In this document: positions 43,592 through 52,618 of the stretch, in pieces | How positions within the stretch are numbered: the first letter of the stretch is position 1 | How the letters are laid out: every line of letters starts with the position of its first letter | DNA from: Eutrophovita brisbanensis | GTDB taxonomy: Bacteria > Pseudomonadota > Gammaproteobacteria > Burkholderiales > Eutrophovitaceae | DNA: 64,000 nt | Assembly (NCBI GenBank): GCA_038147395.1 | Contig: JAYQTM010000001.1 | Coordinates: 1,984,001-2,048,000, forward strand | Direction: 5' to 3' | Notes under the pieces: generated by a model | Databases searched by the model: none | What the model was told of the DNA's origin: nothing | What the model saw: only the letters and a program-made list of their open reading frames with translations | Translations under genes and position numbers: made by a program

Positions 43592-44431
43592 TCACCTGAT
43601 TTTGCCGACGTGGTCAATCCAATCTGCAAAAATCGCTGCATCTGACGCCGCCATAACTGTTCTGGAGAGCTCCGGCCCAACCCAAATATCCTCATGATCA
43701 AACGTACTCATTCGGCCACCCGCCTCAGCCAAAACAAGGGCGCCAGCAGCGAAATCCCATACTTTTTGTCGTCCATGCAAATAAACATCGAATTGACCGG
43801 AGGCAACGTGACACCATTCCAAACTGGCCGCACCGAAATTCCTTTGTGAGGAGTAAGGCGGCCGCTCGATCAAGCTTTGCCTCATATTGCTCGGTAGCCT
43901 CTTAAAGTCGATACTGGCCACACAATCACCCAACATCTTGATACTCTCATCACTGCGGCTAAAACGCTCCCCGCAGAGCGTCGCGCCTTCTCCAGCACAC
44001 GCTGCGAACAACTCTCCACTCACCGGATTGTAGACAACCCCGACAAGGGGGGATGCAGATGCAAAGTAAGCTATCGATATCGCAAAGTACGGTATGCCGT
44101 TGATGTAATTGGTCGTCCCATCTATCGGATCAACACACCAAAGCCCGAGATGTCGATCGGACCAAAGATTCTGTTGCTGTTGAGGGCCCATCTCCTCACC
44201 CAGAACTGGCGAAGCGACAAGTGCCGAAAGCTCTCGCTCTAGAATGGACTGCACTTCGCGATCAATCTCGGTCACCGGACTCCCATCAGATTTTCGCTCA
44301 TGAGAGATAGACTTGAAATTTGGGATCAGAATGTCCTGACCGATCCTCTCTACCAAACGAGACACGTCCTCGAGTAAATCTTGAGGATTGGTCACGGGTT
44401 CTTCACGAGAGTCTTTGGATGTCACCTGCAA
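43592..44431 (-). CDS. Inositol monophosphatase family protein (SuhB/CysQ-like)
   Basis: A 279-residue Mg2+-dependent phosphatase. Metal motifs are GEEMG (about 84-88), WCVDPIDGTTNYINGIPYFAISIA and VWDFAAGALVLAEAGG, the three parts of the family's catalytic site. Possible substrates are inositol-1-phosphate, 3'-phosphoadenosine 5'-phosphate or histidinol phosphate; the DPIDGTTNYINGIP pattern is nearest to inositol monophosphatase/SuhB. The N-terminus is longer than usual by about ten residues; a later start is possible. Confidence 0.85.
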   Translation of the reverse strand: MQVTSKDSREEPVTNPQDLLEDVSRLVERIGQDILIPNFKSISHERKSDGSPVTEIDREVQSILERELSALVASPVLGEEMGPQQQQNLWSDRHLGLWCVDPIDGTTNYINGIPYFAISIAYFASASPLVGVVYNPVSGELFAACAGEGATLCGERFSRSDESIKMLGDCVASIDFKRLPSNMRQSLIERPPYSSQRNFGAASLEWCHVASGQFDVYLHGRQKVWDFAAGALVLAEAGGRMSTFDHEDIWVGPELSRTVMAASDAAIFADWIDHVGKIR

Positions 44432-44558
44432 ACTGCGTAAAAAAGTTTCTGTAGCGCACTCACTATGCGAGCGAAGATTTTTTGATTTTCTAAACTTCTG
44501 ACACCCTAATATACTAGATTAGAGTGTTTTAGGCTCATCCACAGAGGGAGCATTAGAA

Positions 44559-45314
44559 GTGAACAAACCGAAAAGCGGCGCGCGCTTTTTTATGAAAAAG
44601 TCTATTGAAGATCTCTCAACACAAATCGTGTTGGATAAAGAGATCAGTCATCATGTTGTCCGGGTTCTCCGATGCAGTATTGGTGACTCAATTGACTTGA
44701 TTGCCACCGATGGTGCGACATACCGAGCGGAGCTTACTTCAGATAAATTACCAGAATGCCGCGCCCAGATTCTCGAGAAAATTACCGTCGACACTGAATC
44801 TCCGTTTCATATCTCGTTATTGCAAGCGCTGGTGTCAAATGAAAAACTAGATCTGATTGTTCAAAAAGTAACCGAGCTCGGTGTTCAAGAGATCGCCGTG
44901 TTTCGATCAGAGCGAAGCCAAGTTCGCCTTAACTCAGACCGCTTGTCTGCCAAGCTACAACGTTGGGAAAAGATCTCCCAATCTGCTTGCGAGCAAAGTG
45001 GGCGCGTGATTCTTCCCAAGATCACCGTCTACGACGACCTAACTGACTTACTTAAATCCAGAGAAACCCATAACGCAAATAAATTAAGAATGGTTCTTAC
45101 GCCCACGGGTAAACATACGATCAAGGCTCAGACCGGTGAGCTAAGTGGTGCCGAGATACTTGTAGGGCCAGAAGGTGGATTTACGAATGACGAAATTATC
45201 CTTGCAAAAAATGCCGGATTCCTCGATACAGCTCTCGGCCCCCGTACCCTGAGAGCTGAGACAGCAGGAATCATATCGGCCTCAATCGTTCAAGCGCTAT
45301 GGGGGGATCTGTAA
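44559..45314 (+). CDS. rsmE: 16S rRNA (uracil1498-N3)-methyltransferase
   Basis: A 251-residue SPOUT methyltransferase acting on the assembled 30S subunit. The N-terminal PUA-like part has SHHVVRVLRCSIGD, and the C-terminal knot has GPEGGFTNDEI and LGPRTLRAETAGI, the SAM-binding loops. It starts with GTG; AGAGGGAG nine bases upstream and the family N-terminus (ARFF) support it. It diverges from the phosphatase gene across a 127-bp promoter region. Confidence 0.92.
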   Translation: MNKPKSGARFFMKKSIEDLSTQIVLDKEISHHVVRVLRCSIGDSIDLIATDGATYRAELTSDKLPECRAQILEKITVDTESPFHISLLQALVSNEKLDLIVQKVTELGVQEIAVFRSERSQVRLNSDRLSAKLQRWEKISQSACEQSGRVILPKITVYDDLTDLLKSRETHNANKLRMVLTPTGKHTIKAQTGELSGAEILVGPEGGFTNDEIILAKNAGFLDTALGPRTLRAETAGIISASIVQALWGDL

Positions 45315-45381
45315 GCGTTTAAACGTTATACTTCGCGGTTAACACTGAATGAAACGTAAATTTAAAGGAAGAGATTGACAT

Positions 45382-46149
45382 ATGGATATCAAAGGTAGCT
45401 CAATCGTAGTAACGGGCGGCGCATCAGGGTTGGGAGCAGCAACAGTTGAGATGATTGTGGCCCAAGGCGGCAAAGCCGTCATCGCTGATATGAACGAAGA
45501 GTTGGGTCTCGCGCTAGCCGAAAGACTCGGAGATGCCGCCAAATTTACCCTTTGCGACGTATCCAATGAGGAGCACGCACAAAAAACGATTGATCTGGCG
45601 ATCTCTGAATTCGGTGGCATACACGGTGTCGTCAATTGCGCGGGGATTGCCATTGGTGAAAAAACAGTCGGCAAAAACGGACCTCATCGACTCGATACAT
45701 TCTCAAAAGTGATAAACATCAACCTTGTCGGCACCTTCAATATGATTCGTGTGGCTGCTAACGCAATGGCTCAACAAGATGCAAACGCTGATGGGGAACG
45801 AGGCGTGATCATTAACACAGCGTCCGTTGCTGCATTTGACGGACAAATCGGACAAGCTGCGTACTCTGCGTCAAAAGGGGGGGTGGTTGGGATGACACTA
45901 CCAATCGCGAGAGACCTCTCCAGAACCGGAATTAGAGTCATCACAATCGCTCCTGGCATATTCGAGACGGCAATGCTCATGGGCATGCCAAAAGAGGTTC
46001 AAGACTCACTGGGCCAACAAGTACCATTCCCCTCTCGACTAGGTCGACCGGCTGAATACGCTAATCTTGTACACAGCATTTTTGGCAACGTGATGTTAAA
46101 TGGCGAGACCATTCGATTAGATGGCGCCATCAGAATGTCGCCCAAATAA
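45382..46149 (+). CDS. Short-chain dehydrogenase, HSD10-like 3-hydroxyacyl-CoA dehydrogenase
   Basis: A 255-residue SDR resembling type II 3-hydroxyacyl-CoA dehydrogenase (human HSD17B10). TGGASGLG (12-19) binds NAD, the NCAG motif occurs near 90, and YSASKGGVVGMTLPIARDLSRTGIRV carries the catalytic Tyr and Lys, with Ser upstream in NTASVAAFDG. The tail FPSRLGRPAEYA and GETIRLDGAIRM is highly characteristic. It would oxidise short or branched 3-hydroxyacyl-CoA in fatty-acid or isoleucine breakdown. AAGGAAGAG precedes the start. Confidence 0.88.
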   Translation: MDIKGSSIVVTGGASGLGAATVEMIVAQGGKAVIADMNEELGLALAERLGDAAKFTLCDVSNEEHAQKTIDLAISEFGGIHGVVNCAGIAIGEKTVGKNGPHRLDTFSKVININLVGTFNMIRVAANAMAQQDANADGERGVIINTASVAAFDGQIGQAAYSASKGGVVGMTLPIARDLSRTGIRVITIAPGIFETAMLMGMPKEVQDSLGQQVPFPSRLGRPAEYANLVHSIFGNVMLNGETIRLDGAIRMSPK

Positions 46150-46160
46150 ACGCTCTGACC

Positions 46161-47483
46161 ATGAATAATCCGTCCGAATTTGTACAATGGTTTCGGTCCG
46201 CCGCGCCGTACATTCGGACGTTTCGTGGGCAAACCTTCGTCATCGCGTTTGATGGTGAGGTTATTGAGGATGGCAATTTCGTTGAATTAACTCACGACAT
46301 CAACCTCCTCGCTAGTATCGGGGTCAAGATTGTTCTCGTACATGGGGCGCGCCCACAGATCGAGCGCACAATCAAATCAAAAGACGTTGAACCACTGCTC
46401 TCAAAGCACGGTATCAGAATAACGGACGAACGCGCCCTGTCATGTGTGAAAGAAGCAAATGGGCGGCTGAGACTTGAAATTGAGGCACTTTTGTCGATGG
46501 GACTGCCGAACACACCGCTCATGGGAAGTGAAATTCGCGTCTCCTCCGGAAACTTTGTCATCGCAAAACCCAAAGGGATTGTCGACGGTGAGGATATGCT
46601 TTTCTCAGGCGATGTTCGAAAAATCCATCATCTTGCGATCAAACAGCGACTAGATAATAACGAGCTAGTCCTAATATCACCGATTGGGTATTCGCCAACG
46701 GGTGAAATCTTCAACCTCACCCATGAGGACGTGGCTGCCGAAGTGGCGATCAACTTAAACGCGAGTAAATTGATATTCCTAGTGAATTCTTGTGGCCAGA
46801 GCGATGCTGACGGCAAACTACTGCGCGAACTCACGTCATCCGAACTCAAGGCGCTGCACGAATCAAAATATAGTTTTGCAGAGCAAGATAATCGCGTCAT
46901 CGCCAATACGATAAAAGCTTCTGAATCCGGCGTTGATAGAGTGCATCTCATCAACAGGTCACTGGACGGTGCGATGTTACTCGAGCTGTTCACTCATGAA
47001 GGCATCGGCTCGATGATTAGCCGAGACCCTCTAGAAAAAATTCGAAAGGCTACAGTTGATGATGTCGGTGGAATACTCAGCCTGATCGAGCCGCTTGAGA
47101 ATGCTGGCGTGCTCATACGGCGCCCCCGAGAAAATCTTGAAAATGAAATTCAAAAATTTACTGTGGTGGAACACGACGGCCTTATCGCAGGAACGGTTGC
47201 GTTAAATACCTTTGAAGAGGCCAGTAAAGCCGAACTCGCGTGTCTTGCGGTTCATCCGGCGTTTCAGAATGCTGGTGTCGGCGAGCGCCTTTTGCGAATA
47301 ATTGAGCAAGACTGCTCCAAATTAAAAATCAACGAAATTTTTGTTCTCACAACAGCCTCATCACATTGGTTTTTAGAGAACGGTTTCAAACAAGCCTCAA
47401 TGGATACCCTGCCGAAAGAAAAGGCGGCACTGTATAACTACGAGCGAAATTCCAAGATTTACACCAAGCACGTCAGTGCTTAA
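46161..47483 (+). CDS. argA: N-acetylglutamate synthase
   Basis: A 440-residue ArgA starting arginine synthesis by acetylating glutamate. The N-terminal amino-acid-kinase-like domain (TFVIAFDGEVIEDGNF to about residue 290; VHGARPQIE) is catalytically inactive in this family and binds arginine for feedback. The C-terminal GNAT domain shows ELACLAVHPAFQNAGVGERLL (acetyl-CoA-binding) and LTTASSHWFLENGFKQ. Domain fusion and length are standard for beta/gammaproteobacteria. Confidence 0.95.
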   Translation: MNNPSEFVQWFRSAAPYIRTFRGQTFVIAFDGEVIEDGNFVELTHDINLLASIGVKIVLVHGARPQIERTIKSKDVEPLLSKHGIRITDERALSCVKEANGRLRLEIEALLSMGLPNTPLMGSEIRVSSGNFVIAKPKGIVDGEDMLFSGDVRKIHHLAIKQRLDNNELVLISPIGYSPTGEIFNLTHEDVAAEVAINLNASKLIFLVNSCGQSDADGKLLRELTSSELKALHESKYSFAEQDNRVIANTIKASESGVDRVHLINRSLDGAMLLELFTHEGIGSMISRDPLEKIRKATVDDVGGILSLIEPLENAGVLIRRPRENLENEIQKFTVVEHDGLIAGTVALNTFEEASKAELACLAVHPAFQNAGVGERLLRIIEQDCSKLKINEIFVLTTASSHWFLENGFKQASMDTLPKEKAALYNYERNSKIYTKHVSA

Positions 47484-47530
47484 CGCGTCGATATTTCGGT
47501 ATTGACACAACTAGCGGAGATTTGAGACTC

Positions 47531-47800
47531 ATGCCTGAAACAATCACCTGCATCAAACTAGGCCCAAATCAAGAGGCCATGGAGCGAGCACCATTCCCGG
47601 GCGAACTGGGCACTCGCTTACATCAAAACGTATCCAAACAAGCCTGGGCCACATGGCTTGAGCAACAAAAGATGCTCGTCAATGAAAATCGCTTGAATTT
47701 AGCAGATCCGCAGGCAAGGAAATATCTGATGGAGCAGACCGAGCGTTATTTTTTTGGAGATGGCGCGGATACAGCACAAGGCTACGTCCCACAAAAATAA
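47531..47800 (+). CDS. yggX: Fe(2+)-trafficking / oxidative-damage protection protein YggX
   Basis: An 89-residue YggX homologue. TITCIKLG at the start has the conserved Cys7; FPGELGTRLHQNVSKQAWATWLEQQKMLVNENRLNL is the family core. It protects iron-sulfur clusters and may move iron. The ATG at 47531 matches the family start; an in-frame TTG at 47522 is less likely. It converges with phoU. Confidence 0.93.
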   Translation: MPETITCIKLGPNQEAMERAPFPGELGTRLHQNVSKQAWATWLEQQKMLVNENRLNLADPQARKYLMEQTERYFFGDGADTAQGYVPQK

Positions 47801-47822
47801 TCCTCAGCCTAGGTCGAGCTGT

Positions 47823-48530
47823 TTAACCCTCAGCTTGTCGTTTTATCTCTTCTCTCGAGACGTGACGAACATCTTTACCCTTGACCATATAAATCACGTA
47901 CTCAGCAATATTTTTTGCGTGATCGCCAATTCGTTCTATCGCCTTTGCGATAAACAGGATCTCGATAGACATTGAAATGGTCCTTGGATCCTCCATCATG
48001 TGCGTGATCAACTGTCTCAAGACCGCTTTGAATTCCTCGTCGACGATATCATCCTTTTGAATCACTTCAGCCGTTGCGGTTAAATCTAAGCGGGCAAAAG
48101 AGTCCAGGGCATTGCGCAGCATCTCGATTGCAAGCCCAGACATATTCCTAATTTCTTTCGTTCTCGGTAATTTGATTTGCTCACTCGAGTAAATGAGCTT
48201 CGTCATTCGCGCGATTTTGTCGGCTTCATCACCAATGCGCTCAAGATCAGTGATCAGGTTTTTCACGCCCAACAAAAATCTGAGGTCTATTGCAGCTGGC
48301 GCCCGTCTCGCGATGATCGTGCCAATTTCCTCGTCGATATCAACCTCAAACGCATTAACTTTATGATCACTCTCACCAACTTGATCACAGAGCGCCAAAT
48401 CTCCGCTTGAAAGAGCGTCGAGGGCGAGCTTAATTTGCTCCTCAACGAGCCCACCCATTTCCATCACAGATGAGCGGAGGCTCTCAAGTTCTTCATCAAA
48501 TTGTTTTAGTGTGTGCTGCTCGATATTCAT
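47823..48530 (-). CDS. phoU: Phosphate transport system regulatory protein PhoU
   Basis: A 235-residue all-helical protein of two PhoU domains (about 15-110 and 120-215). The metal-binding ExxxD motifs are seen in DLERIGDEADKIA and AIERIGDHAKNIAEY. PhoU couples PstSCAB transport activity to PhoR signalling and limits phosphate uptake. No pst or phoB/R gene is adjacent in this window. Confidence 0.94.
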   Translation of the reverse strand: MNIEQHTLKQFDEELESLRSSVMEMGGLVEEQIKLALDALSSGDLALCDQVGESDHKVNAFEVDIDEEIGTIIARRAPAAIDLRFLLGVKNLITDLERIGDEADKIARMTKLIYSSEQIKLPRTKEIRNMSGLAIEMLRNALDSFARLDLTATAEVIQKDDIVDEEFKAVLRQLITHMMEDPRTISMSIEILFIAKAIERIGDHAKNIAEYVIYMVKGKDVRHVSREEIKRQAEG

Positions 48531-48611
48531 GGTATGGCCACCCGATCAAAGACGTTAATCTTTTGTATATCACTTAATTGTTACATTGATGTGAATGTAA
48601 GGGCAAGAACC

Positions 48612-49271
48612 TCACTTTCGCGATTTGACGTTCACACCCGTTGAGGTTCCCAAAACGATCGCATCAGCCCCTCTGGCGGCAAATAACCCATTAGTCACAA
48701 CACCAACAATGTTATTGAGCTCTTGCTCGAGGCGGACGGGATCACTCAAATCGAGATTTTGCACATCGAGGATCATATTTCCGTTATCGGTTACAAAATT
48801 TTGACGTTCTGCAACAACCCCACCTAAGTTTTCCAGTCGTCGCGCGACGTAAGCCCTAGCCATCGGGATAACCTCGACGGGAAGGGGAAACGCGCCGAGC
48901 TGAGCCACCAATTTCGTCTCATCCACGATACACACAAACTGAGTCGCCACCGCGGCTACAATTTTCTCTCGAGTCAGTGCACCACCACCACCTTTTATCA
49001 TTTCAAACGCGTCATTGATTTCATCAGCGCCATCGACATAAACCTCGATTTGATCCACGTCAACCAAGTCCAACACGGGAATTCCGAGATCCGTCAAGCG
49101 CGCCGCCGTGGCTTCAGAACTCGCCACCGCTCCGCCAGCGCCTCCCCACGACCCCATCGCATCGATGAAATAGTTAACCGTCGATCCGGTCCCAACACCA
49201 ATGATGTCACCTTCTTTCAGAAATTGGACTGCAGCTTGAGCCGCGGCTTGCTTCATCTCATCTTGAGTCAT
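48612..49271 (-). CDS. rpiA: Ribose-5-phosphate isomerase A
   Basis: A 219-residue isomerase interconverting ribose-5-phosphate and ribulose-5-phosphate. GVGTGSTVNYFIDAM near residue 22, DGADEIN (catalytic acidic residues) and KGGGGALTREKIVA (phosphate and catalytic Lys/Glu) are the three signature motifs. DNGNMILDV lies near the end. It diverges from the NDUFA9-like gene across a 110-bp region. Confidence 0.96.
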   Translation of the reverse strand: MTQDEMKQAAAQAAVQFLKEGDIIGVGTGSTVNYFIDAMGSWGGAGGAVASSEATAARLTDLGIPVLDLVDVDQIEVYVDGADEINDAFEMIKGGGGALTREKIVAAVATQFVCIVDETKLVAQLGAFPLPVEVIPMARAYVARRLENLGGVVAERQNFVTDNGNMILDVQNLDLSDPVRLEQELNNIVGVVTNGLFAARGADAIVLGTSTGVNVKSRK

Positions 49272-49381
49272 TTTGATTCCCGGCTATGTTCTACATCTAT
49301 GCGTACTTGTAAGGTTCAGCAGTAGAATATCATTTCGTCCGTTAAAACGACATTCAACCATACGTTATCAACTGATCTGCC

Positions 49382-50299
49382 ATGGCTCTTAATTCACCCA
49401 CAGTACTCATATTTGGAGGGACCGGATTTGTCGGTCGACACATTGCCAGCGAGCTATCCAAAAAAGGGTATCGCATCAAAATTCCGACAAGAGCCCGGGA
49501 GCAACAAAAAAGTCAGCTCATCGTTCTTCCAAATGTTGAACTACTTCACGTCAGCGAATTCAATGCGGCCCATTTTTCTCGGTTGTTTCAAAACGTCGAT
49601 TACGTGATCAACTGTGTTGGCATTCTTCACGAAAAATTTAAAGGCGAATTCACTAACATACATGCAAGCCTCGTGAAACAAATCGTCGATGGTTGCAATG
49701 CGTCCCATGTGAAGAAACTCATTCATATCTCGGCACTCAAGGCGTCGTCAAATGCGCCTAGTGAGTACTTGAGATCGAAAGCCATGGGGGAGCAGATAAT
49801 CCATGAGTCCTTAAACAACAACATCTCGGCGACAATCTTACAGCCATCCGTCATTTTTGGTGAAGGCGACTCGTTCCTAACCATGTTTGCAAAACTTGGC
49901 AGATTACTTCCCATATTGCCACTTGCAAAACCGCTCGCCCAGTTCCAACCAGTGTGGATTGGAGACCTTGTGAATGAAGTGATCAGTGGCATTCACAGCG
50001 ATAGCGAACGTGAGATTAAAACCATTTGTGGGCCGAAGAGATACAACCTCAAAGAACTTGTGTCATATGCGTGCAGCTTTCAATCCTTCTCGCCAATCAT
50101 TATTGGATTGCCTGACTTCATTGCATTCACTCAAGCGCGAATATTCGAATTATTGGGCATGCGTCTCATCACGAGAGATAACCTTAAATCGATGATGGTT
50201 GATAATGTGTGCGCCGATAACTGTGTCACCGAACAAACCTCACGACGAGCCATCGAGGAAATCGCGCCATCCTATCTGGGTCAAAACACGACTCGGTGA
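49382..50299 (+). CDS. NAD(P)-binding protein, complex I NDUFA9-like family
   Basis: A 305-residue atypical short-chain dehydrogenase. The GGTGFVGRHIASELSKKGYRI start binds the nucleotide; arginine following beta-2 (TRAR) suggests NADP. There is no clear YxxxK, which is common in NDUFA9-like proteins, although YLRSKAMGEQ partly resembles it. Related genes beside cca are frequent in betaproteobacteria and their function is unknown; they may affect quinone or complex I. The stop overlaps a possible GTG start of cca. Confidence 0.82.
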   Translation: MALNSPTVLIFGGTGFVGRHIASELSKKGYRIKIPTRAREQQKSQLIVLPNVELLHVSEFNAAHFSRLFQNVDYVINCVGILHEKFKGEFTNIHASLVKQIVDGCNASHVKKLIHISALKASSNAPSEYLRSKAMGEQIIHESLNNNISATILQPSVIFGEGDSFLTMFAKLGRLLPILPLAKPLAQFQPVWIGDLVNEVISGIHSDSEREIKTICGPKRYNLKELVSYACSFQSFSPIIIGLPDFIAFTQARIFELLGMRLITRDNLKSMMVDNVCADNCVTEQTSRRAIEEIAPSYLGQNTTR

Positions 50300-50319
50300 G
50301 CACGCGGGAACGGAACTCC

Positions 50320-51510
50320 ATGATTCCGAATGAACTCCAAGTCTTCCTGGTTGGTGGTGCCGTTAGAGATGAACTACTTGGCATTCCTCTGACAGATAAA
50401 GACTTTGTCGTCGTTGGCTCTACTGCAGAAGAGCTTTCGAAATTAGGCTTCAAGCCCGTGGGTAAAGATTTTCCCGTTTTCCTACATCCACAAACGGGGG
50501 ATGAATATGCGCTCGCAAGAACTGAGAGAAAAAAGGGACAAGGCCACCAGGGGTTCGTGTTTTACACGCATCCGTCGGTCACGCTCGAGGAGGATCTCGC
50601 TCGGAGGGATTTCACCGTCAACGCAATCGCAAAAACTAAAGATGGACAACTGATCGATCCATTTAATGGACAAAAAGATCTGAAGGCAAAGACACTGCGA
50701 CACATCTCAAGTGCATTCTCCGAGGACCCTCTGCGGATTTTGCGCGCCTGCCGGTTTCTATCAAAGCTAGATTTCGTCATCCATCCGGACACTCTCGTAT
50801 TGATGGCCCGGATGGTTTCCTCAGGTGAGCTAGCAACACTCAGCCCTCAACGAATTTGGAACGAACTCAAGAAAGGATTATCCGGTGATATGCCATCTCG
50901 GATGGCTCAATCTCTTATCCAGTGTGGCGCCCTTGAGGCATTAATGCCGGGCAGCACAATCAATGAACATAACGAATCGGGTAAGAAATTTCTTCTCGAT
51001 GCGCTTAACACATCAGTCCAGACAAATACGTCGATTGAGACTCGAGTCGCATTGTTTTCACTTTTAGCGGTGTCGAACGAGTTTTTTGAACACATTAAAG
51101 ATCAACCAGTTAATAAGAACAATGAGACAGAGAAAGTCGTCAATTTTTTAACTCGACTGCATGTGTCTCGTACCGAGTTTGAGACAACACGACTAGTTGC
51201 GAACTACCTACACAAAACGCGATCACTAGACGAAAACGATCCGTCGGACGTTCTTCAAGTCATTTTGGGCTTAGACAGTATTCGTCAGGTCGAGCGTTAT
51301 GAGAACGTGAGAGAAACATACCAGCTCCTCGCAAGCGCGCTGAGTGATTCAGCATGGAAGCTCAAATTAAAAAAAATCGACCTTGCATCTGAAGCAACGC
51401 GCACCGTTAATCATCAAAGGCTTGTTGAGAAAGCCAGTTCAAAAAATGAATTGATTGAGTTAATCAGACAGGCCAGACTGGAGACGATCAAGAACGCTTT
51501 AAACGCCTAG
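50320..51510 (+). CDS. cca: CCA tRNA nucleotidyltransferase (class II)
   Basis: A 396-residue enzyme adding or repairing tRNA CCA ends. LVGGAVRDELLG (10-21), the catalytic Asp26 and Asp28 (DKDF), RRDFTVNAIA and DPLRILRACRFLSKL are the class II nucleotidyltransferase motifs in order. In E. coli the C-terminal half is an HD phosphohydrolase domain; here the equivalent helix reads RVALFSLLAVSNEFF, without the His-Asp pair, so the phosphatase function appears lost. A GTG at 50296, overlapping the previous stop, is an alternative start. Confidence 0.92.
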   Translation: MIPNELQVFLVGGAVRDELLGIPLTDKDFVVVGSTAEELSKLGFKPVGKDFPVFLHPQTGDEYALARTERKKGQGHQGFVFYTHPSVTLEEDLARRDFTVNAIAKTKDGQLIDPFNGQKDLKAKTLRHISSAFSEDPLRILRACRFLSKLDFVIHPDTLVLMARMVSSGELATLSPQRIWNELKKGLSGDMPSRMAQSLIQCGALEALMPGSTINEHNESGKKFLLDALNTSVQTNTSIETRVALFSLLAVSNEFFEHIKDQPVNKNNETEKVVNFLTRLHVSRTEFETTRLVANYLHKTRSLDENDPSDVLQVILGLDSIRQVERYENVRETYQLLASALSDSAWKLKLKKIDLASEATRTVNHQRLVEKASSKNELIELIRQARLETIKNALNA

Positions 51511-51526
51511 CCAAGGGTACGCTCAG

Positions 51527-51739
51527 TTAACGAATTAACCAAAATATCAGCGTAGCGACTAGGCTAAAAAGTATGGTTGATCCGAATGGAAAATATCGCC
51601 TCTTCCCAAAAATAGAAAATGTGACGTCGCCAAATACACGATCACTGCCAGTCAACCTCGTGAGATATCGGCGAAAAACCGGCTGTGCAATTGAGAGTAA
51701 TACAACAGCCAGCAAGATTGTTAACAACCACTTCAACAT
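51527..51739 (-). CDS. Small membrane protein, DUF2905-like
   Basis: A 70-residue protein with two membrane spans (LLTILLAVVLLSIAQPVF and STILFSLVATLIFWL). The middle GDVTFSIFGKRRYFPFGSTILFSL fits the DUF2905 pattern (PGD...Y.P..TSI..S). The function is unknown. ATG at 51739 is preferred to TTG one codon upstream. It converges with cca, the stops being 16 bases apart. Confidence 0.7.
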   Translation of the reverse strand: MLKWLLTILLAVVLLSIAQPVFRRYLTRLTGSDRVFGDVTFSIFGKRRYFPFGSTILFSLVATLIFWLIR

Positions 51740-51812
51740 CAATTACCTCGGACTTGATCTAGATCAGAGCAGATCCTATGCTATTACTCTAACCATCATC
51801 TAGGAACTTACA

Positions 51813-52436
51813 ATGATAGACCTTTATACATGGGGCACGCCCAACGGGAGAAAAGTCTCCATCATGCTCGAGGAACTCGAGGTAGAGTACAGCGCTCACT
51901 CGGTCAATATTGGCAAAAAAGAACAATATACGGATGATTTTATTCGAATCAATCCAAACAGTAAGATCCCTGCTATCGTCGATCACGGTGTCGAAACCGA
52001 TGCCCCAATCACGCTATTTGAATCCGGCGCGATCCTAATTTATCTAGCAGAAAAATACCAAAGATTTCTTCCGAAAAATGGAGAAAGTCGTTATTCAACC
52101 CTTCAGTGGTTAATGTTTCAAATGGCTGGGCCAGGTCCAATTTTCGGTCAGGTTCACCATTTTTTACGCGCAGCTCCTGAGCCTGTCCCTTATGCGATTG
52201 ACCGGTATCGAAATGAAACAGACCGCCTCTACGGTGTGCTCGATAAACATCTGTCAACAAACGACTATCTTGCGAGCGAGTATTCGATAGCTGACATCGC
52301 GACTTATCCTTGGATCGCTCGGCATGAATGGCATCAAGTCAACCTCGACAACCACCCAAACGTGAAGCGCTGGTATCAAATGGTAGGGAAACGACCCGCG
52401 GTTGAAGCTGGTATGGCCGTTCCTTTTTTAAATTAG
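51813..52436 (+). CDS. Glutathione S-transferase family protein (YfcG/Ure2-like)
   Basis: A 207-residue cytosolic GST. YTWGTPNGRKVSIMLEE is the N-terminal thioredoxin-fold start in which TPNGRK replaces a catalytic Cys/Ser, as in the disulfide-bond oxidoreductase YfcG/YghU group. NPNSKIPAI contains the cis-proline and FESGAILIYLAEKY the gamma-glutamyl-binding ES. The C-terminal helical domain keeps WLMFQMAGPGPIFGQ, diagnostic of the YfcG subgroup, and SIADIATYPW. Confidence 0.9.
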   Translation: MIDLYTWGTPNGRKVSIMLEELEVEYSAHSVNIGKKEQYTDDFIRINPNSKIPAIVDHGVETDAPITLFESGAILIYLAEKYQRFLPKNGESRYSTLQWLMFQMAGPGPIFGQVHHFLRAAPEPVPYAIDRYRNETDRLYGVLDKHLSTNDYLASEYSIADIATYPWIARHEWHQVNLDNHPNVKRWYQMVGKRPAVEAGMAVPFLN

Positions 52437-52444
52437 GGTGACTG

Positions 52445-52618
52445 ATGTCTGAAACGGTCTGCTCACGATGCCACGCCACGTTTCATTGTGGCATCGAGGA
52501 TCAGGCGCCTTGTTGGTGTGCGACCGATTATCCTCTTGTCCTATCAGGCGACGGCATTGACTCCTGCATGTGCCCAAATTGCCTTTCTCAAACCATCTCA
52601 GAGCAAACCAATCTATAG
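52445..52618 (+). CDS. Small cysteine-rich CWC-family protein
   Basis: A 57-residue protein, starting MSETVCSRCHATF. It has eight cysteines in pairs (CSRC, C, CWC, CMCPNC) and a probable zinc- or iron-binding fold; the central CWC and terminal CPNCL match the Cys-rich CWC family known in proteobacteria. It starts eight bases after the GST stop, so the two genes are probably co-transcribed, and its end overlaps the end of sucD by six bases on the opposite strand. Function is unknown. Confidence 0.75.
   Translation: MSETVCSRCHATFHCGIEDQAPCWCATDYPLVLSGDGIDSCMCPNCLSQTISEQTNL

Noticed and set aside
44504..44525. CTAAT/ATTAG inverted repeat and AT-rich hexamers before rsmE
   Set aside because: Five-base arms are too short, and no -35/-10 pair with correct spacing was found.
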